DNA of 64,000 bases. Origin: Mikania micrantha. Its lineage: Eukaryota > Streptophyta > Magnoliopsida > Asterales > Asteraceae. The notes below the pieces were generated by a model that searched no databases, was not told where the DNA came from, and worked only from the letters and a program-made list of their open reading frames with translations. A program made the translations under genes and the position numbers. Positions 50,700-61,112 of the stretch are shown in pieces. Each line of letters begins with the position of its first letter. The first letter of the stretch is position 1. The stretch spans positions 89,364,215-89,428,214 of the forward strand of contig CM018696.1 of NCBI GenBank assembly GCA_009363875.1, given 5' to 3'.

Positions 50700-51452
50700 C
50701 TAGTCAGAATCCATGGAAACATGCGAAATATCGCTAGCAGCGTCTCCGTCGTCATCATCCTCCTCCGGATCCTCATTAGGATCCTCATCAAGGTCCTCAT
50801 CTTCGAGGTCCTCGGCCTCGAACTCAGGTCCATCATCCTGTGGTGGTTCCTCGATGAACTGTGCAGCCCATGCATTAAGCATGGCGTCACTGGCCTGCAC
50901 CATCGCCTGAGTCTCGGTTATGTCTGTCCGATTCTCAGTGATGCGTGCATCATGCTCCTGCATGACATCCACGATCTGTCCGTGCTGGGTCATCAGTTGA
51001 GACACTTGGAGACGTAGTGTCTCCATCTGTGCCTCCAATCTGTTGTTGCGTTCCTCCAGCCTGTCATTTTGTCTCTCTAGTCGCTCGTTCTTCTCGTGAA
51101 GAGCCCGAACCTCGTCTGTTAGCTCCCTACCCCTCCAGACTTCCCGTCGTGTGCAAGCAACATGTGCCGCGAAGGCCTGCTCTATCGGCACTCCGAACGG
51201 TGGTAGTCGGTGTCCTGGAGTGGTGTCGCCGGGATATCGATATGGAGGTACTCTCTCCTCGACGATCCAACTCTGGAGTATGGTGGGAAGCCATCCCCAA
51301 TATCTGGCCCGTGCTGCGTCCCTCGCCCGCCGGCCCATCTCGGCGTCAACCTGTGATACTATATCGTGGACCCGGCGTCGGCTCTCTGCGGCCATGTCAT
51401 CAGTGGTCGGGTGTCGGTCTGCGTTCCTGCCGGTACTGTCATTGTTGGCCAT
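50700..51452 (-). CDS. Extra ORF of the Gypsy element, coiled-coil protein of 250 aa
   Basis: ATG at 51452 lies about 140 bases after the PBS; the frame has no stop until 50700 and precedes gag on the same strand. The N-terminal 60 residues are charged with a Trp-rich patch (ARYWGWLPTILQSWIVEE). The middle (about 105-180) is a heptad-like coiled coil (EKNERLERQNDRLEERNNRLE). The C-terminal 45 residues are almost all Asp/Glu, ending SMDSD. I recognise no catalytic motif. Additional ORFs in this position are not part of the core Gypsy set; a structural or RNA-binding helper is possible but unproven. Being intact in a very young element suggests it is maintained. Confidence 0.75.
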   Translation of the reverse strand: MANNDSTGRNADRHPTTDDMAAESRRRVHDIVSQVDAEMGRRARDAARARYWGWLPTILQSWIVEERVPPYRYPGDTTPGHRLPPFGVPIEQAFAAHVACTRREVWRGRELTDEVRALHEKNERLERQNDRLEERNNRLEAQMETLRLQVSQLMTQHGQIVDVMQEHDARITENRTDITETQAMVQASDAMLNAWAAQFIEEPPQDDGPEFEAEDLEDEDLDEDPNEDPEEDDDDGDAASDISHVSMDSD

Positions 51453-51593
51453 CCTGTAAGTTTTAAGTTAGTAAGCAATAGTTCAATATAAGCAAAAACA
51501 TCATCAATGTGCAAGTTCTACGTGTAGTGTCTAAAGTTGAGCAATGGCTATAGTCTAAGCTTACTATATGCAAACCTAGTTCTCTATAACCAA

Positions 51594-51606
51594 GGCTCTG
51601 ATACCA
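51594..51606 (-). other. Primer binding site of Gypsy element (initiator tRNA-Met)
   Basis: On the minus strand TGGTATCAGAGCC, three bases (GAC) after the LTR end at 51610. Confidence 0.92.
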
Positions 51607-51609
51607 GTC

Positions 51610-54600
51610 TGTCACACCCCCAAATTCCCACTTGTGGCAAATGTCCACGTGGATGTGACGTGTCCAGAATCACAGCTCAAGGTCATATAGAACACCTCTA
51701 TATGCGTTTACAAATCCAATGTTTGACACATACACAATTAAAATAGTTTGCAGCGGAAAAAGTATTTCATCATATAGCAGCGGAATATTCAAATGTTTGA
51801 CATATGCAGCGGAAAATCAAAAGTTGTTAAACACTACGATGTTTGATAAAGATACATATTCATAATAAACAGTGTTTGCATGAAAACATAAATAAATGCA
51901 TGTAGGTCCTATGCCCGATCCCCTACGTGCATTCCTGGCATCCATAGCCTGCTAGTTACCTGAGAATACAAGTTTGAAAACAAGTGTCAACACGATGGTT
52001 GGTGAGTTCACAGGTTTTGATATACATATAGTAATAAAAAGTGTGTCATGCTGTTTATCAATGTTAGTACCGAGCCCTAGGCCCAAAGTGTCAGTGCGTC
52101 ACTACCGAACTAGACTTGTTTGTCCTTGCCTCCGCTATGCCTCGTATGCATAGCAAGATAGGTCAGAATTTGCACGGGTTATGACACTCAGTCAACATGG
52201 TGCCCCGTGGGGTTAGTCATTCCCTAATGGATCCATCCAAATCTACCACGTTGTTTGTACATTAACGGTAAGACTTTGTGAGGACTTGTAACGAGTTCAA
52301 CACTTAATGTTTGTCCAATAAACCAGCATACACAAAAATGTTTGTAATAGCAATAATGTTTGACTCGATGCAACTAGTATTCTCCCCCTATTTAAAAGCG
52401 TTTGAAAAGAGTAAAGAGGGGCCGTAAACTCACCTTAGTGAAACGAATGTATGTAAGCGTAAGCTCCCGAGTTGTCGTGTAGCACGTCGGTCACCGGCAA
52501 CCTATATCGTAGATCGTACGTGAGTTCGTGTAAGTGACCGTGCTACTGTTAGTGCTCGTGTTTGTGTCCAACAACCCTTGGTTGTTCATGTTTGTCCGTG
52601 TCGGTCCACAATGACCGTGTTTGCTCGTGTTGGTCCATATTGACCGTGTTTGACCATGTTTGACCATGTTTGACCGTGTTTGACCATGTTTGACCAAAGT
52701 TGACCGTGTCAAGTCAACGACCCGTTGGTGAACCGTGTGACGGTTTGTGACTCGTGTAGCAATCGTGTAAGTGTTTGTCGTGTGCAAAACGCGTAGGTTG
52801 CGTTTATGGACAACTTACTATTTATAGTAAGTTTCCATTTTTAGAAAGTTCACAAAGCATGACGGTTTTATAGTTCTAGCATGTTCAATAGTCCTACGGG
52901 GTCATGTTAACACATAGCACGTCATCATACGGTTTCACATAAGTCATTTAGAACATGTTAGTGCACAAAAGTTTCCTAAAATGGAAAGTTTCCATTTTTA
53001 GCATACGTGACATCGGAAACCATCTAACTTAGCATCTAATCATCATGTTATAACATATCAAGCCATTTAGCAAGCTCAAATCATTCAAAACGTTCATAAG
53101 TTGGTTTTTGTAAAAATAAAGTTACTAAATATAGTAACTTTCTAATTTTGCATAGAAATGACCATTTAACATTTCTAAACCAATTTTTATATCACCAATC
53201 ATCATAATAAACCACTTAACACCATTTAATCATGTCATCTCATCCCAAATTATCGTTTAACAACATTCTAACTAGAAAAGTTACTAAAAATAGAAATAAC
53301 ACTACATATGATCATAGACATCATCAAAACCTCTTTCTAACACATCAAATCATCATGATATCATCCTAGCAACAATTCTATATACATGCATGTTCATCAT
53401 ATATCCCAAATCATCGATTTGTAACTAAAAAGTTACTAAAAATGGCAAGTTTGTCTACAAATCACATTTTAACCATCCTAATCACAATCTAATCTTGCAA
53501 GGACACTTATACATCATCATGAATCATTTCAACATCAACAAGACTATCTAAAATGCCTTAGATCATACATGCATGTCCATATCTCATCACAAAACATCAT
53601 TCTAAGCAACAAGACCCATCCCCATCATCATAGATCATCATAGATCATCATCTAAACACCTTAGATCATCAAATACAGTAGGTTTATCAACAAACCCAGA
53701 AACAAAATTCGTGCATGTGCACTATAGGTGCTTGCATGTGGGTTTTGTGCATTGCATGTGTGTGTAGGAGTGAAGGGAGTAAGTTTTAAGCATAGAACTA
53801 CCTTCTAGAGATCCTTGAACACTAGATTGATGAATAATCAGCTCCTGGACCTCCTGAGATTACTGATTTCGACAGGAAGGAGGGTGGTGGTGGTGATCTA
53901 CAAGCTACAACGTCCTTATCTTTCGTGTTCTTGATGGTAACCAAGCTTCAAAGCTTCAAGAAGGTCCTCTAATGGCTTCCACAGGGTAGGATTAAGTGTT
54001 TCAGTGGTTTGGGAAGAGAAATTGCCGAGCTATGGCGTGTAAGAATGGTTAAGATAGGTGAAATGATGATCTTGGAAGTTTAAAAAGAAAATCTGCGAAT
54101 CTATGAGTCAGGCGTATCGCCTGACGTGGGTGGTTTCACCCTGTCGTTACGCGCGGATGGGCAGTCGTGTGAGGCGCCTTTTGTGTCCCGCGCGTATCGC
54201 CTGTTTTGGGCGCTCCGGGTCTGGCGTACCGCCTGGCCCAAATATAAGGCCCAATAAGCCTATTTTGTTGTTCTGGGCCCGTTCTTGCCTGTTTCTCGAC
54301 TGTAGGACATCATTCGATCGTCGTTTGGACTCTATTGGTCAATTATTAGTCATAATTGACTTGTGACAGTGTTTCGTGAGGTTTCGAGGGTTGTGCTACA
54401 CAATGTGTGAGACGTTCACCAACGTTCGTGTGTTTTGACACGTGTGTGTTGTTCGTCGATAATTCCACGAATTATCTTGTCAGGTGTCTGTGTTTGTACT
54501 GTCGTGCCACGTGTCACACTAAATTAATCTAATTCTAGTGCCACGTGTACATAATGTATTTAAATAAACATTTAAATAAATAAGATGCTGACCTGGAAAT

Positions 54601-54614
54601 TACGGGGTGTCACA
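51610..54614 (-). repeat. Gypsy LTR (5' LTR of the minus-strand element), 3,005 bp
   Basis: Promoter-bearing copy for the element. U3 lies at the high-coordinate side and contains three G-box-type cores (CACGTG or ACACGTGT) within about 54430-54550. A TATA box is at 52818-52826 on the minus strand. Confidence 0.95.
52818..52826 (-). promoter_or_regulatory. TATA box of the Gypsy 5' LTR
   Basis: TATAAATAG on the minus strand, within ACTTACTATAAATAGTAAGT (an imperfect palindrome). It would place the transcript start near 52790, about 1.2 kb before the PBS. By sequence only. Confidence 0.55.
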
Positions 54615-54619
54615 GCTAT

Positions 54620-54701
54620 TTGTGTTGTTTCTTGAGTTCTTTTAAAAATTTTCTTTCGCTATCAAGTCCATGGTTATGATTTCAACAATCAAGTAACTTG
54701 C
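54620..54701 (-). pseudogene. Kinesin-12-like exon relic, upstream half
   Basis: The minus strand from an acceptor (CTACAG at 54702-54707) can be read as SERKFLKELKKQHK before a stop, then a one-base shift leads into the GHARMLEQ segment beyond the Gypsy insertion. The two halves are separated only by the Gypsy element and its GCTAT duplication. Confidence 0.45.
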
Positions 54702-55149
54702 CTGTAGTTCATGTTCCGAATTTACATTACCTAATTCAAATATATACATAAAAGATAATGGAAATTGAAGTATTTAACTTACCTTAGGATTACATTACCT
54801 TAAAGAGATTAAGAGAGCAAGCCCAAATCAACAGTCACCTTATTCGATCACATCATCTTAAACCCTATAAAATCACACCTCAAATGAACCAAATCTAAAG
54901 AAATAATTAATCAATTGAACATAACAGTGTGAAATTTCCCCAATTAAGTTTTGATCAGCTGGACGAACCAATTAGAATTTTAGGAAGCTTTTTGTAATGT
55001 ATTTTTTCAAATAAAGTTCAATTCATTTATCATTTAGGGCAGGCATACAAAACCAACAACCTAACAACTTGTACAGTTAGATCACAAACCAAAAACTTAG
55101 GGGACACCCATAAAAATCAAATGAAAACACAGAATCAGAAAGAAGAAAC

Positions 55150-55345
55150 CATGTAATCGTACGCCGTTGTGGCCTTTAGCGGCGGTGAAATGAAGAGGAG
55201 AATTCAATCTACCAAAAGTGGAGTATTTTGCGAGACAAGGGTTGCGATCCTGCAACATCTTCGGCTCAACGAAATCATCGTCTCTGGCCGCAGACACCAA
55301 GCATTCGTCGGAGGCCGAACACCCGAAGGAGTTATCAACACTCAT
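55150..55345 (-). pseudogene. XB3/XBAT-type ankyrin first-exon fragment, copy 1
   Basis: From ATG at 55345 the minus strand reads NSFGCSASDECLVSAARDDD, then a diverged KMLQDRNPCLAKYSTFG and NSPLHFTAAKGHN. That is the start of the ankyrin domain of XB3/XBAT31-33-type ubiquitin ligases (family motif recalled). The match stops after about 65 codons, with no further ankyrin repeats and no RING finger, so this is a truncated fragment. Substitutions at conserved sites support lack of constraint. Confidence 0.68.
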
Positions 55346-55839
55346 ATCTACAAGATGATTAGCAGAAAAAGGTGTTGAAAGCTCTTAAAGTAATAAATGA
55401 AGAAATCCCCAAAACAAAACCCAATGATAATCATACAACGAAGGAAGAAATAATCTAATAAATGGCAAATAGGTTAAGTGTCATACACTAAATGGCGAAT
55501 TTGCTGTTCAAAAGTCTTCGATTTAGCTGAAATTCGATGCTTCCCTCTAGTATCTTTTGCGATCGATCATAGCTTTATTTTTTGCTCAATCGAGTGCCTA
55601 TAAACACCAAAATCACAAACCCTAAAGAATCATAAAGTTGAAATTGCATAATCATGTCAGCAAAATTTACTCCTTCAACATTATGATCTCATAAAAGCTG
55701 CAAAAGGCAGGGGAAAAATAACACCTTTTGTGCAAGCAAACAGAGGCTTTCCTAGTTTCTTTTGAATTCTTTCTTTTTATTGTTGTTGGATGAAAAGGGC
55801 CCAGACTCGTTTGTCTTCTTCCTCAAACCAAAACCAGAG

Positions 55840-55949
55840 ATGTCGATGTAAGGGTTGCAATCAAGCAACATCTTCGCCTCAACGAAATCACCGTCTCTGG
55901 CCGCAGACACCAAGCATTCGCCGGAGGCCGAGTACTCGAAGGAGTTACC
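55840..55949 (-). pseudogene. XB3/XBAT-type ankyrin first-exon fragment, copy 2
   Basis: The minus strand reads GNSFEYSASGECLVSAARDG and EAKMLLDCNPY, then diverges. It overlaps the same residues as copy 1 and lies about 0.6 kb upstream on the same strand, so the fragment was duplicated in tandem. Copy 2 retains the canonical G-N-S start and EAKMLLDCNP, and is closer to the family than copy 1. Confidence 0.65.
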
Positions 55950-56230
55950 CTTTTTCACCGATCGCTGTGAAGAGTCGTGGATCGGAGATATGTAAAGGTG
56001 AATCCAAAAACAGAGATGATGGTTCTCTCTCCACAATATTGATTCGCCTTCGAACTGGATGTCGCCTTAGCGTCTCCATCTCTTTTTTTTTCTTTCTTTC
56101 TCTCTTCTGTTATTTGAACCGTGTACAGTGTTATTTGAACCGGTGGCGATTTGGGTATCATCGTCCCTTCTCCCCTCTGTAACATCCACCAACGGAGTTG
56201 TGGTCGGAGAATACACATCGGAAGTTGCAC

Positions 56231-57656
56231 AAGAGAAGAGGCGGTAACGGGAGAGATAGAGAGCGACGGTGAAAGTGGTGTACGGTGAAAGGTAGTGAGG
56301 AAAATTGGTTTTTAAATTATATATTAAATTAATATAGTTGCTGTGTATATATATCGTATGTATATGTTAGCGTTTATGATGCTTGTACTTTATGCATTAA
56401 CAGATGTCAAAATTGAACAGTATTTTTGTGAGGAGCAGAATCTTTGCCTTTTAATATATATATAAATGTATGTGTCAAGAAACTAAATGAAACGTTGTTC
56501 AAATATATTAAAGTTTTAAGCTGTCATCAAACTAACAAAAAAAAAAAAAACAAGGTAAATATGTCACGTTTAACTTGTTTTGAAATACAAAATCTTAAAG
56601 CATTACATGTTAAATTTTAACGCATAAAGGGATAACACATGACCAATGTTTAGGTCACTAATATACGTATTATTTGCAAATTGTATTCGCATATGAATGA
56701 AGTTTTTGTAAGAGACTGGTAATGTGGATCGAAGGGTTATATCCAAGATGAACTTGTAGACAACCTAACCAGTAAGAATATAAATTAGATAAACTAGAAT
56801 TGTCATTAGTGATTTATGAAAAACATACAAGACACCTATTCAGTATATTAATTTTAGCTTTGTTTTATTCATTATAAATCTTCTCACACGGTGGAAATTA
56901 AACTTCATTTATTATTTGTCAGAGGTGAGTGATGGTGTAATTGAAACAAGAGGTTTTGGTTTTTATTTGATATATTTGTTTGCCAATCATCAAGCATCGA
57001 TGTAACATCCAACCCACTAGCAAAAAAAGAGCTACAATTCAAAGTTATAAAATCCTAACATCTCAAATATTCACAAGATACATAAATTAATAAACATGTT
57101 GATCAAACACAAAAATAACACAATTGAGCATAGTAATAAGAAGAATAATGAAAATAAATAATAATGTAACCGCTTAACACTAGAACAACTTACACGACAA
57201 CAACGTAATAAAATACAAGTCGTGTAATACAATAAAGAAGTACGTAGAGTTGAATCCCAGGTTATATAGCTAGCTCGATATGCACGGGATATCAGATGGT
57301 GTGTGTAGTTTACACACATTGTTTTACTCATACAATTTAAAATGACAACTAAACTATGATTGTCTTATATATTTCTTATATAAATATGACTAATGTACAT
57401 CATAAGCATTAAATGTAAAAATCATGAAAGGTATTATAGTCATAAGAGTTTGTTTGATAAGTTTACATAACATAGTATATTAAAAACGAGTAATAACAAA
57501 ATAGCAGTGATAATGGTTTTCCAAGTATTAAGATTAACAATAATAATATTATTATAACAAATACTTAAAAAAATAAACAAACATTAATGGTTTTTAACTA
57601 AACATAGTTAAAAGTAACACCTTAAAAATTAAAAGAAAACAATGATAGATATAGCA
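56231..57656. other. Intergenic region, no gene recognised
   Basis: AT-rich, with a TA microsatellite near 56452-56463 and an A-tract near 56537-56550. A segment from 57002 begins TGTAACATCC like some plant LTRs, but no second end was found. Confidence 0.45.
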
Positions 57657-57664
57657 AGTAAAAA

Positions 57665-57883
57665 ACAATGTTTTGAAACCGGACCGGTGGTTGAACAATT
57701 TTTAATTTTTTTTGATTATATATATATATTTATAAAATGTTTATAAAATCATCTGATTCTTAAATCCGGTTCGATTGGTCAGACATCTGATCAGTAAGGA
57801 AACCGGTTCAACGTCCGGTCCGGTTCGACGTCCGGTCCGGTTCGACGTCCGGTTCAACGTCCGATTCGGTTCTGAAATCATTG
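57665..57883. mobile_element. MITE (hAT- or Mutator-like) in promoter of the RNF113-like gene
   Basis: The left end ACAATGTTTTGAAACCGG and the right end (other strand) CAATGATTTCAGAACCGA are inverted repeats. AGTAAAAA flanks both sides (57657-57664 and 57884-57891). It ends about 270 bp before the start codon. The flank is A-rich, so the duplication could be partly by chance. Confidence 0.65.
57803..57868. repeat. 17-bp tandem repeat CCGGTTCGACGTCCGGT
   Basis: Units start at 57803, 57820 and 57837, the last ones shortened. The unit is CpG-rich and largely palindromic. It lies inside the MITE upstream of the RNF113-like gene. Confidence 0.8.
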
Positions 57884-58151
57884 AGTAAAAATTTAAATCA
57901 ATTAAAATTAGGTGAAGTGGTACATTTACCGTTTACGTATCACCGACTCAAAATTGAAAATTGCAAACGGCGTTGTAACGGCCGTTAATCGCCATCACCT
58001 TCTTCAATCGATTGAAATCAACAACCCTTCTTATCCGGCCACCGTCGGTCGGTCGTCCAAGCTCCGATTTATTTTCTGAGTCTGGTCTTCGATTTATATC
58101 GAGGCATTCAATCACCCACCGCCACAGAGACTCAGAACCCTACGTGCCAGT

Positions 58152-59800
58152 ATGGCTGAAAAACCCGAAGAACAAGGTATGTTGTTCATCTAATTTTCTA
58201 CATTAAATCAGTTATCATGTCATGAAATCTGTTAGTTTTTTTGACTAGGATCGTTGATGTCGGCTTGTCCGCAATTTTTCTTCAATTTTTGCAGTGTGCA
58301 ACTTCTTTAGAAAACCCTCGAAGAACAAAAACATAAGAAAACGAGCTCATGATGGAGATGATGAGAAGACCGAAGAGCACGAGGAATCTTCCGTTGTAAT
58401 CAACAAGAAGAAGCCGCTTGCACCGGATAACAAGTTACATTTTGCTACTGGTTCATCAAAGCGATCGACATCTGAACATGATTCAGAATCAGATACAAAA
58501 GCAACAATTTTCCAGTTTGATTCTTCAAAAGAAATTCAAGTACAGAATGACAGCAGAGCAACTGCAACCCTAGAAACAGAGACAGATTTCTCAAACGATG
58601 CAAGAGCAATTAGGGAAAGAGTTCTTAAGCAAGCAGACGAGGCTTTGAAAGGGAAGGTTAATGCAGCTAGTGATGCGAAGTTGTATAAAGGTATCCATGG
58701 GTACACTGATTACAAAGCGGGTTTTAGAAGAGAGCAAACGGTTGCCAGTGAGAAAGCAGGTGGTTCTCATGGACCATTGAGGGCTTCTGCTCATATTAGG
58801 GTTTCAGCAAGGTTTGATTACCAGCCAGACATTTGTAAGGATTATAAGGAGACTGGGTATTGTGGGTATGGTGATTCGTGTAAGTTTATGCATGATCGTG
58901 GGGATTATAAGTCGGGTTGGCAGATGGAGAGAGAGTGGGATGAAGCTGAGAAGGCAAGAAAGAAGAAACTGGCATTGAAAGGAGATGATGATGATGATGA
59001 AGAAGATGATCAGGATGATGATGATGATGAGGATGGACTTCCGTTTGCTTGTTTTATCTGCAGGCAGCCGTTCGTTGACCCTGTTGTGACGAAGTGCAAA
59101 CATTACTTCTGTGAACATTGTGCTTTAAAGGTTAGATATTCCATGCCCTCTGTTTCACATTAATCATGTACCTGTATTTGTGGATGTTTAAACTGGTAGA
59201 ACTCGGATTCCTACATGTGGGATGAAAAAAACACCTTTTAAGTTTAAGAAATGCATGGTGAAATCAATTTAGATAACTGAGTGTGCAAGATAGAATGCAA
59301 AATGCTTGTATTATAACTTGATTGATATTTATGTTGCATCTCTAGCCCATGCCTGTCTCCAAAACTCCCTTGTGGCTGGATTGTGTTACTCTACTAACAA
59401 ACCCTTAAAGGACCCAAGCATGTGACAAAAATAATATACCATAAATAATCATATTAAATAGATAAAAAATGTTTCTAAACATGCTACGTTTTGTTTAGTT
59501 AAAGCTTTGCATAGTTATGGTAAATTTAATCTTGCTTTTTCCTAATATCTTAATCCTTACCCTCTTTCGGCACTCTATGATAAAGAACCTTGTGGTAATT
59601 TTTGCTAAATAATTTTTTTTGTCACTGCATATGTTGACTTTTCTTTAGGCATACATGCTTGTTTGTTAACAACGATTTTTTTTCCTGACGTGCAGCATCA
59701 TGCGAAAAAGAAAAAATGCTACGTATGCAACCAGCCTACACTTGGTATATTCAATACTGCACATGAAATACGGAAGAGGATGGCTGCTGAGGGAAAATAG
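58152..59800 (+). CDS. CCCH zinc finger and RING protein, RNF113/CWC24-like, 321 aa
   Basis: Exons 58152-58176, 58295-59130 and 59696-59800; GT-AG introns, phases 1 and 0. The start MAEKPEEQ is the first suitable ATG. The N-terminal half is hydrophilic, with a FRKP-x-KNKNIRKR motif near the start. A CCCH finger has ligands C189, C198, C204 and H208 (spacing 8-5-3). An acidic run of Asp/Glu precedes a C3HC4 RING finger from C261 to C298 (CFICRQPFVDP ... CKHYFCEHC ... CYVC). It ends HEIRKRMAAEGK. This architecture, order and length match the conserved RNF113A / yeast Cwc24 family, in Arabidopsis zinc finger CCCH protein 1 (At1g01350, by recall). These proteins associate with the spliceosome and can act as ubiquitin ligases. 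No defects seen. Confidence 0.92.
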
Positions 59801-60299
59801 TCAACATGTAACTTTCAACCCTACTTCTATGTACTCTGCTATTATGACAATTTTAGGCTCACTTTTGAAGTTTATTTATTCTTATGTGATGTAGTTCCAT
59901 ATTTGGGCTGCTGTTCTCTGTTTTAAATAGTCACAACACATGTAGGGTGGTGAATTTTGTCTATTTTGTTAGAAGTGTTACAGTAGGGGTGAGCATAAGA
60001 ACAAATTAACTGAGCCAACTGAACTTAAGAAACCAAAGAAGACAAACTGATGGTTCAGTTTTAAACTTGTTTGATAAACAATTTTTTCGGTCTAGTTTTT
60101 GTTACAAATATCCACAAAACAAAATTAACTAAGCAAATTATTGTTTTCAAGTAGAGATTGAGCTGAACTAAACCATTATATAAGCGAACTGAATTGAGCC
60201 AGATAAAATAAATGAACAAAAGTACTTAAGTACCCAGTAAAATCTTGCTCAATTCAGCATGCTCATGCTTGCACAAACACTGTCTGACTTTGTGTTCTA

Positions 60300-60890
60300 G
60301 GCTCGAGTGGCATGTTTCAATCCATAAAGGGCTTTTGATAGTTTATAAAACCTTCCTTTAACCCGTTTGTTGTTGAAACCATTGTGTAACATATTTTTAC
60401 TCTTTTAAGCCACTATGTAAGAAGGTTGACTTTGCATCTAGCTGGTGAACATTTCAACCTTTCTGAGCTAAAATAGTAAGAAGCAAACATACTGTTTTGA
60501 TTCTTGCAACAGGGGCAATAACCTCTTCAAAATCTTTGTCATAATTATGCACATACCCTTTGGCAACTAAATGAGCTTTATGCTTGGTTGTCTTGCCACT
60601 TGCATCTCTTTTGATTTTATAAACCCATATAGTCCTATGGTCTTCACACCAGAAGGTAATGCAGTGAGTCATGGTTGTAAAAATCCCCGACTAGGCCCGA
60701 CTATCCGATTAGGCCAATTAATTGGCCGATTAATCCCGAATAATCCCGATTAATCCCTAGTCCCCACCCCACCGACCGACTAGCGATTTCTACAACATTG
60801 CAGTGAGTTACCATGTGCTGTTCTTTTCCGTCTCACTAGCTTTGGCTTGTTCCCAGTCTTTTACACCTTTAGCTCCATTGTAAGTTCTTG
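60300..60890 (-). pseudogene. Copia reverse transcriptase relic
   Basis: The minus strand encodes a degenerate RT N-terminus: an IWVYKIKRDASGK-like start, KAHLVAKGY and VAPVAR-like blocks (60672-60454), then frameshifted remains of the LDVKSAF and YGL-like region down to about 60300. Upstream remnants continue at about 60890-60809 beyond a MITE. Several stops, old. Confidence 0.7.
60670..60799. mobile_element. Mutator-like MITE inside the Copia relic, 130 bp
   Basis: Inverted ends GTTGTAAAAATC and (other strand) GTTGTAGAAATC, with the 9-bp duplication GCAGTGAGT at 60661-60669 and 60800-60808. Ignoring the MITE and one duplicate, the RT relic reads across the site in register, which confirms the borders. 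Confidence 0.75.
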
Positions 60891-60974
60891 AGTTGAGTTT
60901 TCATCATTAGAAGCCACTGAATTTTGTCAAACAGGAGGGCTGTTTGGTTCAAATTGTGTCTTGGTGGCATTGTT

Positions 60975-61100
60975 AATCAGAATTTGGTAATTGTATATTT
61001 CAATAATAATTAGAATTACAATAGGTTTATATAAATAAGCAAGTTACATTCTAATACCCTCTATAATAAACTAATTATATTATTGGTCATTTGTCTAATA
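60975..61100 (-). repeat. Short LTR (3' copy)
   Basis: Identical to 63122-63247 except two transitions that I can see (T/C in GTATATTTC, A/G in AGAATTACAA). Confidence 0.85.
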
Positions 61101-61110
61101 TTCCCCCTCA
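61101..61110 (-). other. Polypurine tract of the miniature Copia element
   Basis: On the minus strand TGAGGGGGAA, directly before the 3' LTR. Confidence 0.8.
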
Positions 61111-61112
61111 AG

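Larger units (their letters stand above)
42815..54614 (-). mobile_element. Ty3/Gypsy LTR retrotransposon, intact, 11.8 kb
   Basis: Two 3,005-bp LTRs (TGTCAC...TGTCACA) in direct orientation enclose 5.8 kb, with a perfect 5-bp target duplication GCTAT (42810-42814 and 54615-54619). PBS and purine tract place the genome on the minus strand. The order from the right LTR is extra ORF, gag, protease, reverse transcriptase, RNase H, integrase and a chromodomain-like C-terminus, so a chromovirus (Tekay/Del-like) is likely. Only one LTR difference was found by eye, so the insertion is extremely young. It looks potentially autonomous. Confidence 0.95.

Noticed and set aside
49269..51466. Several plus-strand frames opposite the Gypsy gag and extra ORF
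   Set aside because: Shadows of the minus-strand coding regions; low-complexity Ser/Val translations of the repeats.
57002..57330. TGTAACATCC start like a Gypsy LTR
   Set aside because: No second terminus, target duplication or internal LTR signals could be found.
59984..60300. TAGGGGTGAGCATAAGA as a hAT-type left end
   Set aside because: No convincing right end or 8-bp duplication was found downstream.
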